Shown here piece by piece: positions 42,905 through 51,615 of a stretch of 64,000 nt of DNA. A model generated the notes under the pieces. The model saw only the letters and a program-made list of their open reading frames with translations, searched no databases and was not told the DNA's origin. The DNA is from Erythrobacter sp. UBA1916. Its GTDB lineage: Bacteria > Pseudomonadota > Alphaproteobacteria > Sphingomonadales > Sphingomonadaceae. Within the stretch, counting starts at the first letter, position 1; every line of letters starts with the position of its first letter. The position numbers and the translations under genes are program-made. Location of the stretch: NCBI GenBank assembly GCA_002337385.1, contig DDFY01000003.1, forward strand, positions 75,074-139,073. Reading direction: 5' to 3'.

Positions 42905-43999
42905 TCAATACTCCTCCACCAGAACATCGGTGTAGAGTTCGCTTGGCTCCGGCTCGGGCGAGTTCTCTGCAAAGTCTGCCGCCTCGGCGATGCGGGCGCG
43001 AATGGCCTTGTCCATTTCTTTCAACTTGTCCTCTTCCACGCCGAGCTTGAGCAGGTCGGCCTTGGCGTGCTCGATCGGGTCATGCTTCTCGCGCATGTCC
43101 TGCACCTCCTCGCGGGTGCGATACTTGGCCGGGTCGGACATCGAGTGCCCGCGATAGCGATAGGTGTTGCACTCCAGGAGTACCGGGCCATTGCCCTCGC
43201 GCACATATTTGAACGCAACTTCGGCGGCCTGGCGCACTTCGAGCACGTCCATGCCATCGACGTCCATGCCGGGAATGCGGAAAGCCGCGCCGCGCTTGTG
43301 GAACTCGGTCTCGGCCGAGCTGCGCTTGACCGCGGTGCCCATGGCATACTGGTTGTTCTCGACCACGAACACGATCGGCAGATCCCACAGGGCCGCCATG
43401 TTCATCGTCTCATAGACCTGGCCCTGGTTGGCCGCGCCGTCGCCGAAGTAGGCGATGCACAGCCCGCCATCCTCGTTGTACTTGTGAGCGAAGGCGAGCC
43501 CGCCGCCGAGCGACACCTGCGCGCCGACGATGCCGTGCCCGCCGAAGAACTTGTGCTCGGTGCTGAACATATGCATCGAGCCGCCCTTGCCGTGGCTGAT
43601 CCCGGCCTGACGTCCGGTCAGTTCAGCCATGATGATATTGGGGTCGATGCCGTAGGCGAGCATGTGGCCATGGTCGCGATAGCCGGTGATGACCGAATCC
43701 TTGCCCGGCTCAGCCGCACTCTGCAGGCCGATAGCGACAGCTTCCTGGCCGATATAGAGATGGCAGAAACCGCCAATATAGCCCAGACCGTAAAGCTGGC
43801 CGGCCTTTTCTTCGAAGCGGCGGATGAGCAGCATCTGCTCGTAAAGGTGAAGCAGCGTATCGGCATCGGCCTTGAACCGCCTGTCCTTCTCGAACTCGGT
43901 CTGCAGGATGTCGAGCGGGGTCTTGTTGTCGGCAGCGCTCGCCTTGGGCGCAGGGCTGCGCTTGGACGAGGCGGAACGGGCGCTGGGGGTCTTTGCCAA
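42905..43999 (-). CDS. pdhA: Pyruvate dehydrogenase E1 alpha subunit
   Basis: Thiamine-diphosphate-dependent alpha subunit of E1. The 364-residue protein has a flexible Ala/Lys-rich N-terminus (about 1-30) and then LHLYEQMLLIRRFEEKAGQLYGLGYIGGFCHLYIGQEAVAIG, the TPP motif GDGAANQGQVYETMNMAALWDLPIVFVVENNQYAMGT (GDG...NN) and the phosphorylation-loop region TYRYRGHSMSDPAKYRTREEVQ. All are standard. Start ATG 43999. ftsB lies upstream on the same strand, in the usual alphaproteobacterial order. Confidence 0.97.
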   Translation of the reverse strand: MAKTPSARSASSKRSPAPKASAADNKTPLDILQTEFEKDRRFKADADTLLHLYEQMLLIRRFEEKAGQLYGLGYIGGFCHLYIGQEAVAIGLQSAAEPGKDSVITGYRDHGHMLAYGIDPNIIMAELTGRQAGISHGKGGSMHMFSTEHKFFGGHGIVGAQVSLGGGLAFAHKYNEDGGLCIAYFGDGAANQGQVYETMNMAALWDLPIVFVVENNQYAMGTAVKRSSAETEFHKRGAAFRIPGMDVDGMDVLEVRQAAEVAFKYVREGNGPVLLECNTYRYRGHSMSDPAKYRTREEVQDMREKHDPIEHAKADLLKLGVEEDKLKEMDKAIRARIAEAADFAENSPEPEPSELYTDVLVEEY

Positions 44000-44146
44000 G
44001 GCTCAGGGTTTCCTCTGTTACGCGGGTGGCGCGGTTGGCGCTCACATCTGCGATCAGCCTATGGCTGCTAATTCAGGCCTGCGCAACGTAGCCGCAGCGA
44101 ATATCGCCAACGTGGAAGAAAATTCGAATGCAGGAAACCGTATTGG

Positions 44147-44494
44147 TCATTTGTTCGAAGACTTGTCCGACATATCGAGCTCAATCACATACTCATCGGG
44201 CCTCATGACGCCCAGGTTGTGACGCACCAGTTCGGAGCCGAGATCGGGATCGACGCTATCGGGATCGAGCAACCGCACGCGATTCTCCAAGGCAGCCTTG
44301 GTTTCGCGCAATTCGGCAATCCGCTTGTCATGAGCCTCCAGCAGCGCGGCATCCTCGCCCCAAGCGAGAATCCCCGCCGGGCCAAACAGCCCGAGTGCCC
44401 CGATCAGCAGCAAGACGACCAGCGCGATGGCATTGGCCAGGCGCTCGCCGACATTCACTTTGCCGGGATCGTGTTTGTGGGAACTCATGATCAT
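44147..44494 (-). CDS. ftsB: FtsB/DivIC-type septum protein
   Basis: The protein is 115 residues with a single transmembrane helix (LANAIALVVLLLIGALGLFGPAGILAWGEDA) followed by a leucine-zipper-like coiled coil (ALLEAHDKRIAELRETKAALENRVRLLD). FtsB links FtsL and FtsQ to the septal peptidoglycan machinery at the inner membrane. Upstream of pdhA, the usual alphaproteobacterial position. ATG 44494 and 44488 (MIMSSHK) are both possible starts; the first has a ribosome site (aaggg) at close spacing. Confidence 0.9.
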   Translation of the reverse strand: MIMSSHKHDPGKVNVGERLANAIALVVLLLIGALGLFGPAGILAWGEDAALLEAHDKRIAELRETKAALENRVRLLDPDSVDPDLGSELVRHNLGVMRPDEYVIELDMSDKSSNK

Positions 44495-44706
44495 CGAGCC
44501 CTTGAATCACACGAATCCAGGCGATTCAAGCTGCAACTTGTAAAGCGTGCGAATTTTGCCGCGAAAGCGGTGGAGCCAATAGGCCTCCCGCAGACGAAAT
44601 CCGGCGGTGCGAAGAGGCAGCGTGCGATGCTCACCCTCGTGCAAGCCCCTTGCGCCAATGCTTCCTCCGCGCCATGGATGCGGCCAAAGAGAGGGAGTTT
44701 CCAAGC

Positions 44707-45258
44707 ATGCAAGCCTATCGTCTAGCCGCCCTGGCCGCTGGTCTGACCCTGCCGCTGGCGGCGGTGCCCCTGCCCGCGCAAGCCCAGGTCGATGACGCGA
44801 TCGTGCTTGATATCATGCGCCAGTGCGCGCGCATCGACGATGCGACCGCCCGCCTCGCCTGCTATGACAACAACGTTCGTGCAGCCGGCGCTGCGCCCGC
44901 GCGCAACACCGTGCCCGGCCAGATGGCCGCGCCCCAAGACGGCTCCGGTGCCCCCGTGCGTGGCAGCGCGGTGACCGGTTTTGGCAGCGAAGACGTGCGC
45001 CGGCCTGAACGCTTCAACGCGCCGCCGGGCCAGATTGATGAGCTGACGGCCCGCGTCACCGCTGTCCGCATGCTGCAACCGGGCGTCTATCGCCTCACGC
45101 TGGAGGACGGCGCGCAGTGGCAGTTTTCCGAAAACGTCCCCAATTCCTATCGACCACCGCGCGAAGGTTCGGTCGTCACCATCGATCGCGCCGCCCTCGG
45201 CAGCTTCCTGATGGCGTTCGACAATCAGATGTCGGTGCGGGTGCGCCGCATCCGCTGA
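44707..45258 (+). CDS. Secreted protein of unknown function with a conserved-looking CYD motif
   Basis: The protein is about 183 residues, with a signal peptide (MQAYRLAALAAGLTLPLAAVPLPAQAQ, cut after AQA). The region VDDAIVLDIMRQCARIDDATARLACYDNNVRAA has two cysteines spaced 13 apart (C-x12-C, MRQCARIDDATARLACYD), a helical pair seen in several uncharacterised secreted proteins (DxxARLxCYD type). The C-terminal half looks like a small beta domain. Gram-negative periplasm location. ATG 44707 follows gagggag. It is convergent with the MarR-fusion gene. Confidence 0.75.
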   Translation: MQAYRLAALAAGLTLPLAAVPLPAQAQVDDAIVLDIMRQCARIDDATARLACYDNNVRAAGAAPARNTVPGQMAAPQDGSGAPVRGSAVTGFGSEDVRRPERFNAPPGQIDELTARVTAVRMLQPGVYRLTLEDGAQWQFSENVPNSYRPPREGSVVTIDRAALGSFLMAFDNQMSVRVRRIR

Positions 45259-45272
45259 CGCGGCATCACGGC

Positions 45273-45292
45273 GGGCACCCTCAGCGGTGCCC
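45273..45292. terminator. Convergent hairpin
   Basis: Perfect 7-bp stem GGGCACC-CTCAGC-GGTGCCC at the junction between the secreted protein gene and the MarR-fusion gene. It overlaps the first bases of the latter's 3' end. No clear T run follows. Confidence 0.5.
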
Positions 45293-46546
45293 CATTTCCT
45301 CGAAGGCCCGTTCGCGCTCAAGCTGCACGGCAGCGTTGCGATGCACCTTCTCGAAGATGGCCAGGAACCGGGCACGCTCCTCCGCGGTGAGCGGGGCCAT
45401 CAGGTAAGTGCTGCGCTGGCGGCTCGCGTCCTGGATGATCTCATACATCCGCTCGCCCTCATCCGTCAGCGTAAAGCGCCCATGGCGCCGCCCCGGACGT
45501 CCCTGCCGATCGACCAGGGCACGCTCGACAAGACCGTTGATGGTGCGCCCAGCCTGGCTGTGATCGCGATCGAGCCGCTCCACCAGCGTGTTCCACTCGA
45601 TCGGCTGGTCGCGGCCAATCTCGTTCAGCACCCAGGTGTCGAAGTTCGAAAGGCCAGTGCGCCGCTTGAAGGTGAGCGCGGCCGAACGGCTGAAATAGGC
45701 CGATAGCGTCATCAGCGGCGAAATGATGCGGTTGCGGTCCAGCACGAGCGGCTTGCCCGGCTCGTCCTGTGCCACAACGGGGAAGCGGCTGGGCCCGTGG
45801 GGTTCATCGTTCGCCAGCGCACGTTCCTGCTCATAAAGCGACACGGCGCGCTCCAGCAGCGCTTCCACCACGCGCCGGAACTCGGCCAAATCGTCGTCGG
45901 GAATGTCGACCGTGAGTTCGCGATTGCGCAGCTCTGCCAGGCGCGACAGGCGATCAGCCAGTGCCTTGCCCTTGCGCGTAAGGCTGACGGGCGAGCGGAT
46001 CTGGCCACGCTCCACCATCTTGATCTCGAGCAGCCGCTTCACCGAACGGCTGACCTGCGCCTTGTCGACGCCAGCCCCGCTCGACAGCTCGGCAGGAACG
46101 AGCGGCCCGACATTGCCCAGCAGAAGAAGTATCCGCCGGTCCAGCTCGACCAGCGCGATCTCGCGGGCATAGGACAGTTCGGCGCTTTCGCGCACCTTGG
46201 TCAGCAGTTGCCACAGCTCGCTTTGGAACACCGGCGGCGCATCGTCAGGAGCGGCGGACGAAGCCGCTTCCGCCTCGGCGTGCGGAACAAGACCGTTGAG
46301 GATGATGGACAGCCGAGCCTCGAACCCCGACGGAAGCTCGCCCGCGGCGTTGCTCCCCATTGCGCGGACGCCGAGCGCATAGGCCTCCACGATCTGAACC
46401 GCTTCATCGGCCAGCGGGCCGAGCGCTTGTGCGAGCAGACGCGCATCTTCTCCGTCAGGTCTGGCTGACCCGTCGGCCCCTGTCAGATAGCGGTCTCGCG
46501 CCAGATCGGCGAGTATGCGACGCCAGGCTTCCTTGCCTTCTTCCAC
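45281..46546 (-). CDS. Tandem double-domain MarR-type regulator
   Basis: The 421-residue protein holds two winged-helix MarR-like domains in one chain. The first (about 115-215) has KVRESAELSYAREIALVELDRRILLLLGNVGPLVPAELSSGAGVDKAQVSRSVKRLLEIKMVERGQI. The second (about 285-400) has YFSRSAALTFKRRTGLSNFDTWVLNEIGRDQPIEWNTLVERLDRDHSQAGRTINGLVERALVDRQGRPGRRHGRFTLTDEGERMYEII. MarR proteins normally act as dimers of one-domain chains; a fused pair could bind DNA as an internal pseudo-dimer. GTG 46546 with a nearby gagg. Its target is unknown. Confidence 0.88.
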   Translation of the reverse strand: MEEGKEAWRRILADLARDRYLTGADGSARPDGEDARLLAQALGPLADEAVQIVEAYALGVRAMGSNAAGELPSGFEARLSIILNGLVPHAEAEAASSAAPDDAPPVFQSELWQLLTKVRESAELSYAREIALVELDRRILLLLGNVGPLVPAELSSGAGVDKAQVSRSVKRLLEIKMVERGQIRSPVSLTRKGKALADRLSRLAELRNRELTVDIPDDDLAEFRRVVEALLERAVSLYEQERALANDEPHGPSRFPVVAQDEPGKPLVLDRNRIISPLMTLSAYFSRSAALTFKRRTGLSNFDTWVLNEIGRDQPIEWNTLVERLDRDHSQAGRTINGLVERALVDRQGRPGRRHGRFTLTDEGERMYEIIQDASRQRSTYLMAPLTAEERARFLAIFEKVHRNAAVQLERERAFEEMGHR

Positions 46547-47068
46547 TCATCCCTCGGATTGCTTGCGGATGGCGTTCGGCCACCCGCGTTTTCTGGCTCG
46601 GGGTATTGCGCAAGGAAGACCAAAAGAAAAGGATGCTCGCGAAAGGACTGCGCTTTTTCGCCTGCAAAATCGACGCAGATACGAAGGCTCTTGCGGACTT
46701 TATCAACTATATCCCGCCACGCCTGCTCCTCGACCCCCAGCCCCTTGTCCATGCGGACAAGATCAACATGGACGACCTACTCTCGTTCATGTTTCAGAAA
46801 GGCGATGCAACGGCGCAACACTTCGAAGGAAGGGGCAATATCCATCCCTCCTATATCATTGTTTATAATGTGTTATATTGCACACGGGTGATTGCCCTAG
46901 CTAGCAAAAGCTGCATCGCAGGAACGTCGCAAAGCGGTTAAACGGTGCCAGAGCGAGGAATTTCACCGGGCAAGGAGACAACTCGGTCTAGACACTATCA
47001 ATTTCCCTGAATATGAGTTGCTGGCTAGATCGGGACAGAGTCAAGTTCCGACAGTTGGGGAGGAATTT

Positions 47069-47215
47069 ATGGCATCTTTGCGCTCGTGCGCCTGTGATAG
47101 CCCGACGGCGGCATATGCCCGCCCCCTTCCCCTGCATGCAATTCATCCGGTGCTGACCAAGCACGATCAGCCTTCGCCGCGTTTCGCTGTCGGAACGGGC
47201 TGCGCCGGAGAATAA
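47069..47215 (+). CDS. Small open frame in the receptor leader, possible leader peptide
   Basis: A 48-codon frame from ATG 47069 with an unusually good ribosome site (ggggagga, 47057-47064, 4 nt upstream of the ATG). It ends at TAA, 56 bp before the receptor GTG. It begins MASLRSCACDSPTAAYARP and shows no hydrophobic or repeated pattern. It is followed by a stable hairpin (47223-47250), so a regulatory role by coupled translation is possible. It may also be chance. Confidence 0.3.
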   Translation: MASLRSCACDSPTAAYARPLPLHAIHPVLTKHDQPSPRFAVGTGCAGE

Positions 47216-47222
47216 ATCTGGT

Positions 47223-47250
47223 TTGCGGCCCGGGCTCGCCGGGTCCGCAA
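47223..47250 (+). promoter_or_regulatory. Hairpin between the small frame and the TonB-dependent receptor
   Basis: Arms TTGCGG and CCGCAA with an inner CCGG/CCGG helix around GCTCG. It sits just upstream of the ribosome site gaaggga. It could be an attenuation or mRNA-stability element; no poly-T follows, so not a normal terminator. Confidence 0.4.
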
Positions 47251-47271
47251 TCTTTGTGAAGGGAGCACGAA

Positions 47272-50200
47272 GTGAGGAAGTTCAATAAGCAGGCAGTCTT
47301 CAAGGCTGCACTCATGGCAAGCGGCACCAGCGTGCTGCTCGCTGCCAGCCCCACGCTGGCGCAGGATACTGATGGCGTTGAGGAAGAAGCCCGCATCGTC
47401 GTGACTGGTTCGCGCATCGCCGGCGACTACACCTCAAACAGTCCGATGATCACAATCGACGACTCGTTGCTGCAGCAATCTGCCACGGCCGCGATCGAAC
47501 AGAACCTCAACAAGCTTCCGCAATTCGTGCCTGCCAAGACCCCGACCCAGGGCGGCGACATTCAGCCAACCGCAACCAACACACCAGGTGCGGCAACGCT
47601 TTCGCTGCGCGGTATTGGTGCCAATCGCAACCTCGTCTTGATTGATGGTCGTCGCGGCACCCCGGGCAACGCCTCGGGCGTAGTCGATATTTCGACAATC
47701 CCGTCGGCAGCCATTGAAACGATCGAGTCGATTTCGGGCGGCGCATCGGCCACATACGGTGCCGACGCTGTTGCAGGCGTGACCAACTTCCGTCTTAAAA
47801 AGGACTTCGTCGGTCTGGAACTGGATGCACAGGTTGGCCTTACGCAAGAAGGCGACAACCTCGAATATCAAATCAGTGGCATCATGGGGGCCGACTTCGC
47901 CGACGGTCGCGGCAACGTATCCATAGCGATGTCGATGAACACCCGCGAAGCTAACTATCAGCGCGACCGCAGCTGGTATCGAGACCTTTGGGCTGACCCC
48001 AACATCGGCGGCACCCAGTTCTTTATCCCTGCACCGGGCTTCTCTTCGCCAGGCAACGATCCTGACTACTCGACGGTATTCCCGAACGCCGCTGGCCCCG
48101 GAGCTGATCCGAGCACGACAATCTACTTCACCAACGACGGCACCCCGTTCACCATCGGTGCCAATGGAACTGGCTCAAACTTCGGCAACGGAAACGCACC
48201 GCTCAATGATCCTGCCTACAAGCAGAGCATCAATGGCGCAGTCGGCACCAATAATCAGAATCTGTACCTGATCCTGCCTCTTACGCGTTATAACTTCTTC
48301 GCGCGCGGCAACTATGAGATCAACGACTGGATCGGCATGTTCGGCCAGGCGCTTTTCAGCCACGTCGAAACCTACACCCGCAACGAGCCTGGTCCGGCCG
48401 TGAATGGCTGGACGGTCGATATTGACCCGACCCAGATCGATCGTGACCAACTGCCGACGGACATGTGGACCCTGCTCGATAGTCGCGCAGATCCGGATGG
48501 TGTGTTCCGTCTCCAGTCGCTGCTGTTCGACGATCGCGAAACCTTTACTGACGTCACAACCTATAATCTGACGACCGGATTTGAAGGTTCGATCCCTGGC
48601 ACGTCATTCGACTGGGAAGCCTTCGTCAGCCACGGTATCTCGTCAACCTATGCCAAGCAGACCGGCATCTACTCGTTGTCGCGTTTTCAGGCAGTCGTTG
48701 GCGCACCAAACTTCGGTGAAGGCTTCTCCCAGCAGGGCAACCAAGGTTCGCCGAACTTCGGCTTCGGTGCTTCAAGCGCCACGTGTACTTCGGGCCTGAA
48801 CCTGTTCAACCCGCCTGCAGGCGGATACTCGGAGGATTGCCTCGAAGCGATCCGCGCGGACCTGAAGAACCGTGGTGAAGTCACGCAGACAATCGTTGAA
48901 GCCAACGTCAGTGGCGGTTTGTTTGAATTGCCTGCTGGTGAACTCGGCGTTGCAGTCGGCGCGAGCTATCGGAAGCTGGGCTACACCTTCGACAACGACA
49001 CTCTGACCACTCAGGGGCGGTCTTTCCAAGATCAGGCGCTCGGCATCTATCCGAGCGGCAACGTCGATGCGGGCTTTACGGTCAAGGAGCTTTACGGCGA
49101 GCTTCTTGTTCCAGTGCTCTCGGACATTCCGTTCATTCAGCAATTCAACCTCGAACTGGGCGGACGTATGTCGGATTACTCGACCACCGGCACCAGCTAT
49201 ACCTACAAGGTGCTGGGTGATTGGGAAGTTACCGACTGGCTCCGCTTCCGTGGTGGTTACAACCGTGCAGAGCGCGCTCCGAACATCGGCGAGCTGTTCC
49301 TTTCGGCTCAGCAGACGTTTGGCGCCAACAGCGCGGGTGATCCCTGCTCGCTTGCAAATCCGCTGTCGTTCTCGGCAAACCAGGATGGCGACGTCTATGC
49401 AGGCGGCAATGCCAACGGTGCTCGTGTAGAAGCCGTATGTCGTATCCAGATGGCCCAGTCTGGCGATCCCTCGGCTGCCGACAACTACTACAACGGTGTG
49501 CAGAGCAACTCCACGTTCGGCTTCGTCTTTCCGACAACCATCGGCAATCCAAACCTCACGCCAGAAAAGGCCGACACTTGGACCGCTGGGCTGGTTATTA
49601 CGTCACCGTTCGAGGGCTCACTGTTTAGCCGGTTCCGCATGTCGCTGGACTGGTTCGACATTCACGTGAAGGACGCAATCGGCGAACAGACCGTGGCTGT
49701 TGCATTGCAACAGTGCTACGATCCTGCTCTCAACCCGGCTTGGGGGGGCAGCGATCTGGACGTCGCCAACTCGCAGTTCTGCCAACTGGTTCCGCGTAAC
49801 GCCACCGGTGCTCTCGGCAACGTGCAGCGCACCTATGTCAACAATGGCGAGTTCGCTGTTTCTGGTATCGACCTTGCACTTGACTGGGGCTTCGACGTTG
49901 GTCCGGGCGCGGTTAACCTGAGCATCAATGCAAACTACTTGATTAACTTCGAGTCCTCGTCGCTCGCAGCCATTCTCCCGATGGTCGATTATGTCGGCAC
50001 GCTGGGCACTGGTGAAAACGGCCTGACTCAGGGTGTGTATGAGTACCGTACACTGACCACGTTGGGCTATACTTGGGATGGCCTCTACCTTGGTCTCCAG
50101 TGGCAGCACCTGCCGTCAATCGAGGACGTGCCGGGCGACAACTCGACCACCGGCTACCCGGCCTACGACATCGTCGCGCTGAACAGCTCCTATGCGCTCA

Positions 50201-50379
50201 CCGACGATATCAACATCCGCTTCGGTATTGAAAACCTGTTCAACAAGGCTCCGCCGGTTGGCCAGGTGAACACTGCGGCTGATCCGGCGCTTGGCCAGTT
50301 GGCGGGCGGCAGCTTCAACACGTTGTTCTACGACACCAACGGCCGTCGCTTCTATCTCGGCGCGAACATCAAGTTCTAA
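47272..50379 (+). CDS. TonB-dependent outer-membrane receptor
   Basis: The 1035-residue protein has a signal peptide (FKAALMASGTSVLLAASPTLAQ) then the TonB-box-like ARIVVTGSRI, a plug domain (SATAAIEQNLNKLPQFVPAKT, LSLRGIGANRNLVLIDGRR, VVDISTIPSAAIETIESISGGASATYGADAVAGVTNFRLKKDF) and a C-terminal beta-barrel ending in a terminal aromatic F (RRFYLGANIKF). The plug is of the sphingomonad type. It imports a substrate across the outer membrane with energy from TonB; ligand unknown (siderophore, sugar or other). No TonB or ABC genes are nearby. GTG 47272 with a good ribosome site, gaaggga. Confidence 0.95.
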   Translation: MRKFNKQAVFKAALMASGTSVLLAASPTLAQDTDGVEEEARIVVTGSRIAGDYTSNSPMITIDDSLLQQSATAAIEQNLNKLPQFVPAKTPTQGGDIQPTATNTPGAATLSLRGIGANRNLVLIDGRRGTPGNASGVVDISTIPSAAIETIESISGGASATYGADAVAGVTNFRLKKDFVGLELDAQVGLTQEGDNLEYQISGIMGADFADGRGNVSIAMSMNTREANYQRDRSWYRDLWADPNIGGTQFFIPAPGFSSPGNDPDYSTVFPNAAGPGADPSTTIYFTNDGTPFTIGANGTGSNFGNGNAPLNDPAYKQSINGAVGTNNQNLYLILPLTRYNFFARGNYEINDWIGMFGQALFSHVETYTRNEPGPAVNGWTVDIDPTQIDRDQLPTDMWTLLDSRADPDGVFRLQSLLFDDRETFTDVTTYNLTTGFEGSIPGTSFDWEAFVSHGISSTYAKQTGIYSLSRFQAVVGAPNFGEGFSQQGNQGSPNFGFGASSATCTSGLNLFNPPAGGYSEDCLEAIRADLKNRGEVTQTIVEANVSGGLFELPAGELGVAVGASYRKLGYTFDNDTLTTQGRSFQDQALGIYPSGNVDAGFTVKELYGELLVPVLSDIPFIQQFNLELGGRMSDYSTTGTSYTYKVLGDWEVTDWLRFRGGYNRAERAPNIGELFLSAQQTFGANSAGDPCSLANPLSFSANQDGDVYAGGNANGARVEAVCRIQMAQSGDPSAADNYYNGVQSNSTFGFVFPTTIGNPNLTPEKADTWTAGLVITSPFEGSLFSRFRMSLDWFDIHVKDAIGEQTVAVALQQCYDPALNPAWGGSDLDVANSQFCQLVPRNATGALGNVQRTYVNNGEFAVSGIDLALDWGFDVGPGAVNLSINANYLINFESSSLAAILPMVDYVGTLGTGENGLTQGVYEYRTLTTLGYTWDGLYLGLQWQHLPSIEDVPGDNSTTGYPAYDIVALNSSYALTDDINIRFGIENLFNKAPPVGQVNTAADPALGQLAGGSFNTLFYDTNGRRFYLGANIKF

Positions 50380-50402
50380 CCGACAGCCTTGGCAACAGAT
50401 CG

Positions 50403-50440
50403 GGGGCCGCTTCCAACCGGAGGCGGCCCCTTCTCTTTGC
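50403..50440 (+). terminator. Intrinsic terminator after the TonB-dependent receptor
   Basis: The stem GGGGCCGC (50403-50410) pairs with GCGGCCCC (50423-50430), with TCC/GGA inside, followed by TTCTCTTT. It separates the receptor from the oxidoreductase. Confidence 0.8.
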
Positions 50441-50481
50441 CCTGCCCCTGCGCCAGACTTTCCAGAAAGAGGAGACACACC

Positions 50482-51471
50482 ATGACCCGCGTCATCCGTA
50501 TTCACGCCACCGGCGGCCCTGAACAATTGCAGATCGAGGACATGGCGGTCGGCGGCCCAGGCCCTGGCGAGGTGCGTCTCGCCATATCTGCCGTCGGGCT
50601 TAACCGGGCCGAGGCCATGTACCGCGCAGGCAAATATCCGGTTGAGCCCAAGCTCCCCAGCCTGATCGGATACGAGGGCGTCGGCACGGTCACCGCGCTC
50701 GGCGAAGGGGTGAGCAACTTCGCTGTAGGCCAGCGGGTCTGCGTGCTGCCGATGATCTCGCAGGGCGACTACGGGATCTGGGCCGAGGAGGCGATCGTGC
50801 CCACGCGCATCCTGCTCCCCGCGCCCGAGGGCGTCAGCGACGAGCAGGCCGCGGCGATCTGGATGCAATACATGACCGCCTTCGCGATCATCGAAGTAGC
50901 GGACTTGGGCATCGGCGAGGCAGCGATCATTCCGGCGGCATCGTCAAGCGTGGGACTTGCCGCGATTCAGCTAGCCAACTGGGCGGGAGGCGTCTCGATT
51001 GCGGCCACCCGCACCAGCGAAAAGGCCGAAGCGCTCAAGGCACTGGGCGCGCAGCACGTCATCGCGACTCAGGAGGAAAACCTCGTGGAGCGCGTGATGG
51101 AGATCACCGGCGGCGAAGGCGCACGTTGTGCGTTCGACCCGGTTGGCGGCCCCTATGTCGATACGCTCGCCCAAGCGCTGGCCCCGCGCGGAATCTTGTT
51201 CGTTTACGGCGGTTTGTCGGGCGAACCGACGCCCTACCCTCACTGGCCGATGGCGTTCAAAGGCTGCTCCATGCGCGGCTGGGTGGCGAGCGAGATCTGG
51301 AACCATCCCGAACGGTTCGAACGCGCCCGCAAGCGGATCGAGCAAGGACTGGCGGGAGGCCATCTCCAGCCCGTTATCGCCAAGATATTCGACGGCCTTG
51401 AATCCTTGCCCGAAGCCAATGCCTTCCTCGAATCGAACCAGCAGGTCGGCAAGGTGGTTGTGCGGTTCTAG
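50482..51471 (+). CDS. Zinc-independent medium-chain dehydrogenase, quinone oxidoreductase-like
   Basis: This medium-chain dehydrogenase/reductase has 329 residues. It has the N-terminal GroES-like part (PGPGEVRLAISAVGLNRAEAMYRAGKYP, LIGYEGVGTVTALGEGV) and a Rossmann NAD(P)H-binding domain (AAIIPAASSSVGLAAIQLANW). The catalytic-zinc cysteine and structural zinc cysteines of alcohol dehydrogenases are missing, as in quinone oxidoreductases. NADPH-dependent reduction of quinones or enoyl compounds is likely. Ribosome site aaagagga before ATG 50482. It stands alone between the TonB receptor and the tRNA. Confidence 0.9.
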   Translation: MTRVIRIHATGGPEQLQIEDMAVGGPGPGEVRLAISAVGLNRAEAMYRAGKYPVEPKLPSLIGYEGVGTVTALGEGVSNFAVGQRVCVLPMISQGDYGIWAEEAIVPTRILLPAPEGVSDEQAAAIWMQYMTAFAIIEVADLGIGEAAIIPAASSSVGLAAIQLANWAGGVSIAATRTSEKAEALKALGAQHVIATQEENLVERVMEITGGEGARCAFDPVGGPYVDTLAQALAPRGILFVYGGLSGEPTPYPHWPMAFKGCSMRGWVASEIWNHPERFERARKRIEQGLAGGHLQPVIAKIFDGLESLPEANAFLESNQQVGKVVVRF

Positions 51472-51497
51472 CGGTGCGATTAAAGCGCCCATGGCGT

Positions 51498-51574
51498 GCG
51501 CTCGTAGCTCAGCAGGATAGAGCATCGGATTCCTAATCCGGGGGCCACAGGTTCGAATCCTGTCGGGCGCACCA
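51498..51574 (+). tRNA. tRNA-Arg(CCU)
   Basis: Cloverleaf folds cleanly: acceptor GCGCTCG/CGGGCGC with discriminator A and encoded CCA, D arm GTAGCTCAG...GAGC, anticodon stem TCGGA/TCCGG with loop TTCCTAA (anticodon CCT, reading AGG), and T arm with GTTCGAATCC. Length 77 nt. This tRNA is a well-known integration hotspot, and two tandem repeats that copy its 3' end follow. Confidence 0.97.
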
Positions 51575-51615
51575 AAGGGCAGCATCCCGCAAGGGGTGTT
51601 GCCCTTTGGTTTGTC
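51575..51615 (+). terminator. Intrinsic terminator after tRNA-Arg
   Basis: AAAGGGCA...TGCCCTTT stem with an inner CCCGCAAGGGG hairpin directly after the CCA end, followed by the short T-rich ggtttg. It recurs in the second repeat unit. Confidence 0.7.

Larger units (their letters stand above)
46547..47271. other. Long intergenic region before the TonB-dependent receptor
   Basis: 725 bp, AT-richer than the surroundings. Features seen: an exact TATAAT (46864-46869) within TATAA-TGTG-TTATA (46864-46877), a small open frame (47069-47215) with a strong ribosome site, and a G/C hairpin at 47223-47250. No longer frame on either strand has the codon use or family match of a gene. A 5' leader for the receptor is the likely content. 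Confidence 0.5.

Noticed and set aside
41660..44071. 803-residue plus-strand frame
   Set aside because: It is antisense to pdhB and pdhA, which have full family matches; long antisense frames are expected at this GC content.
46480..46940. Short frames on both strands upstream of the double-MarR gene
   Set aside because: They lack ribosome sites and family resemblance; one strand overlaps the MarR start.
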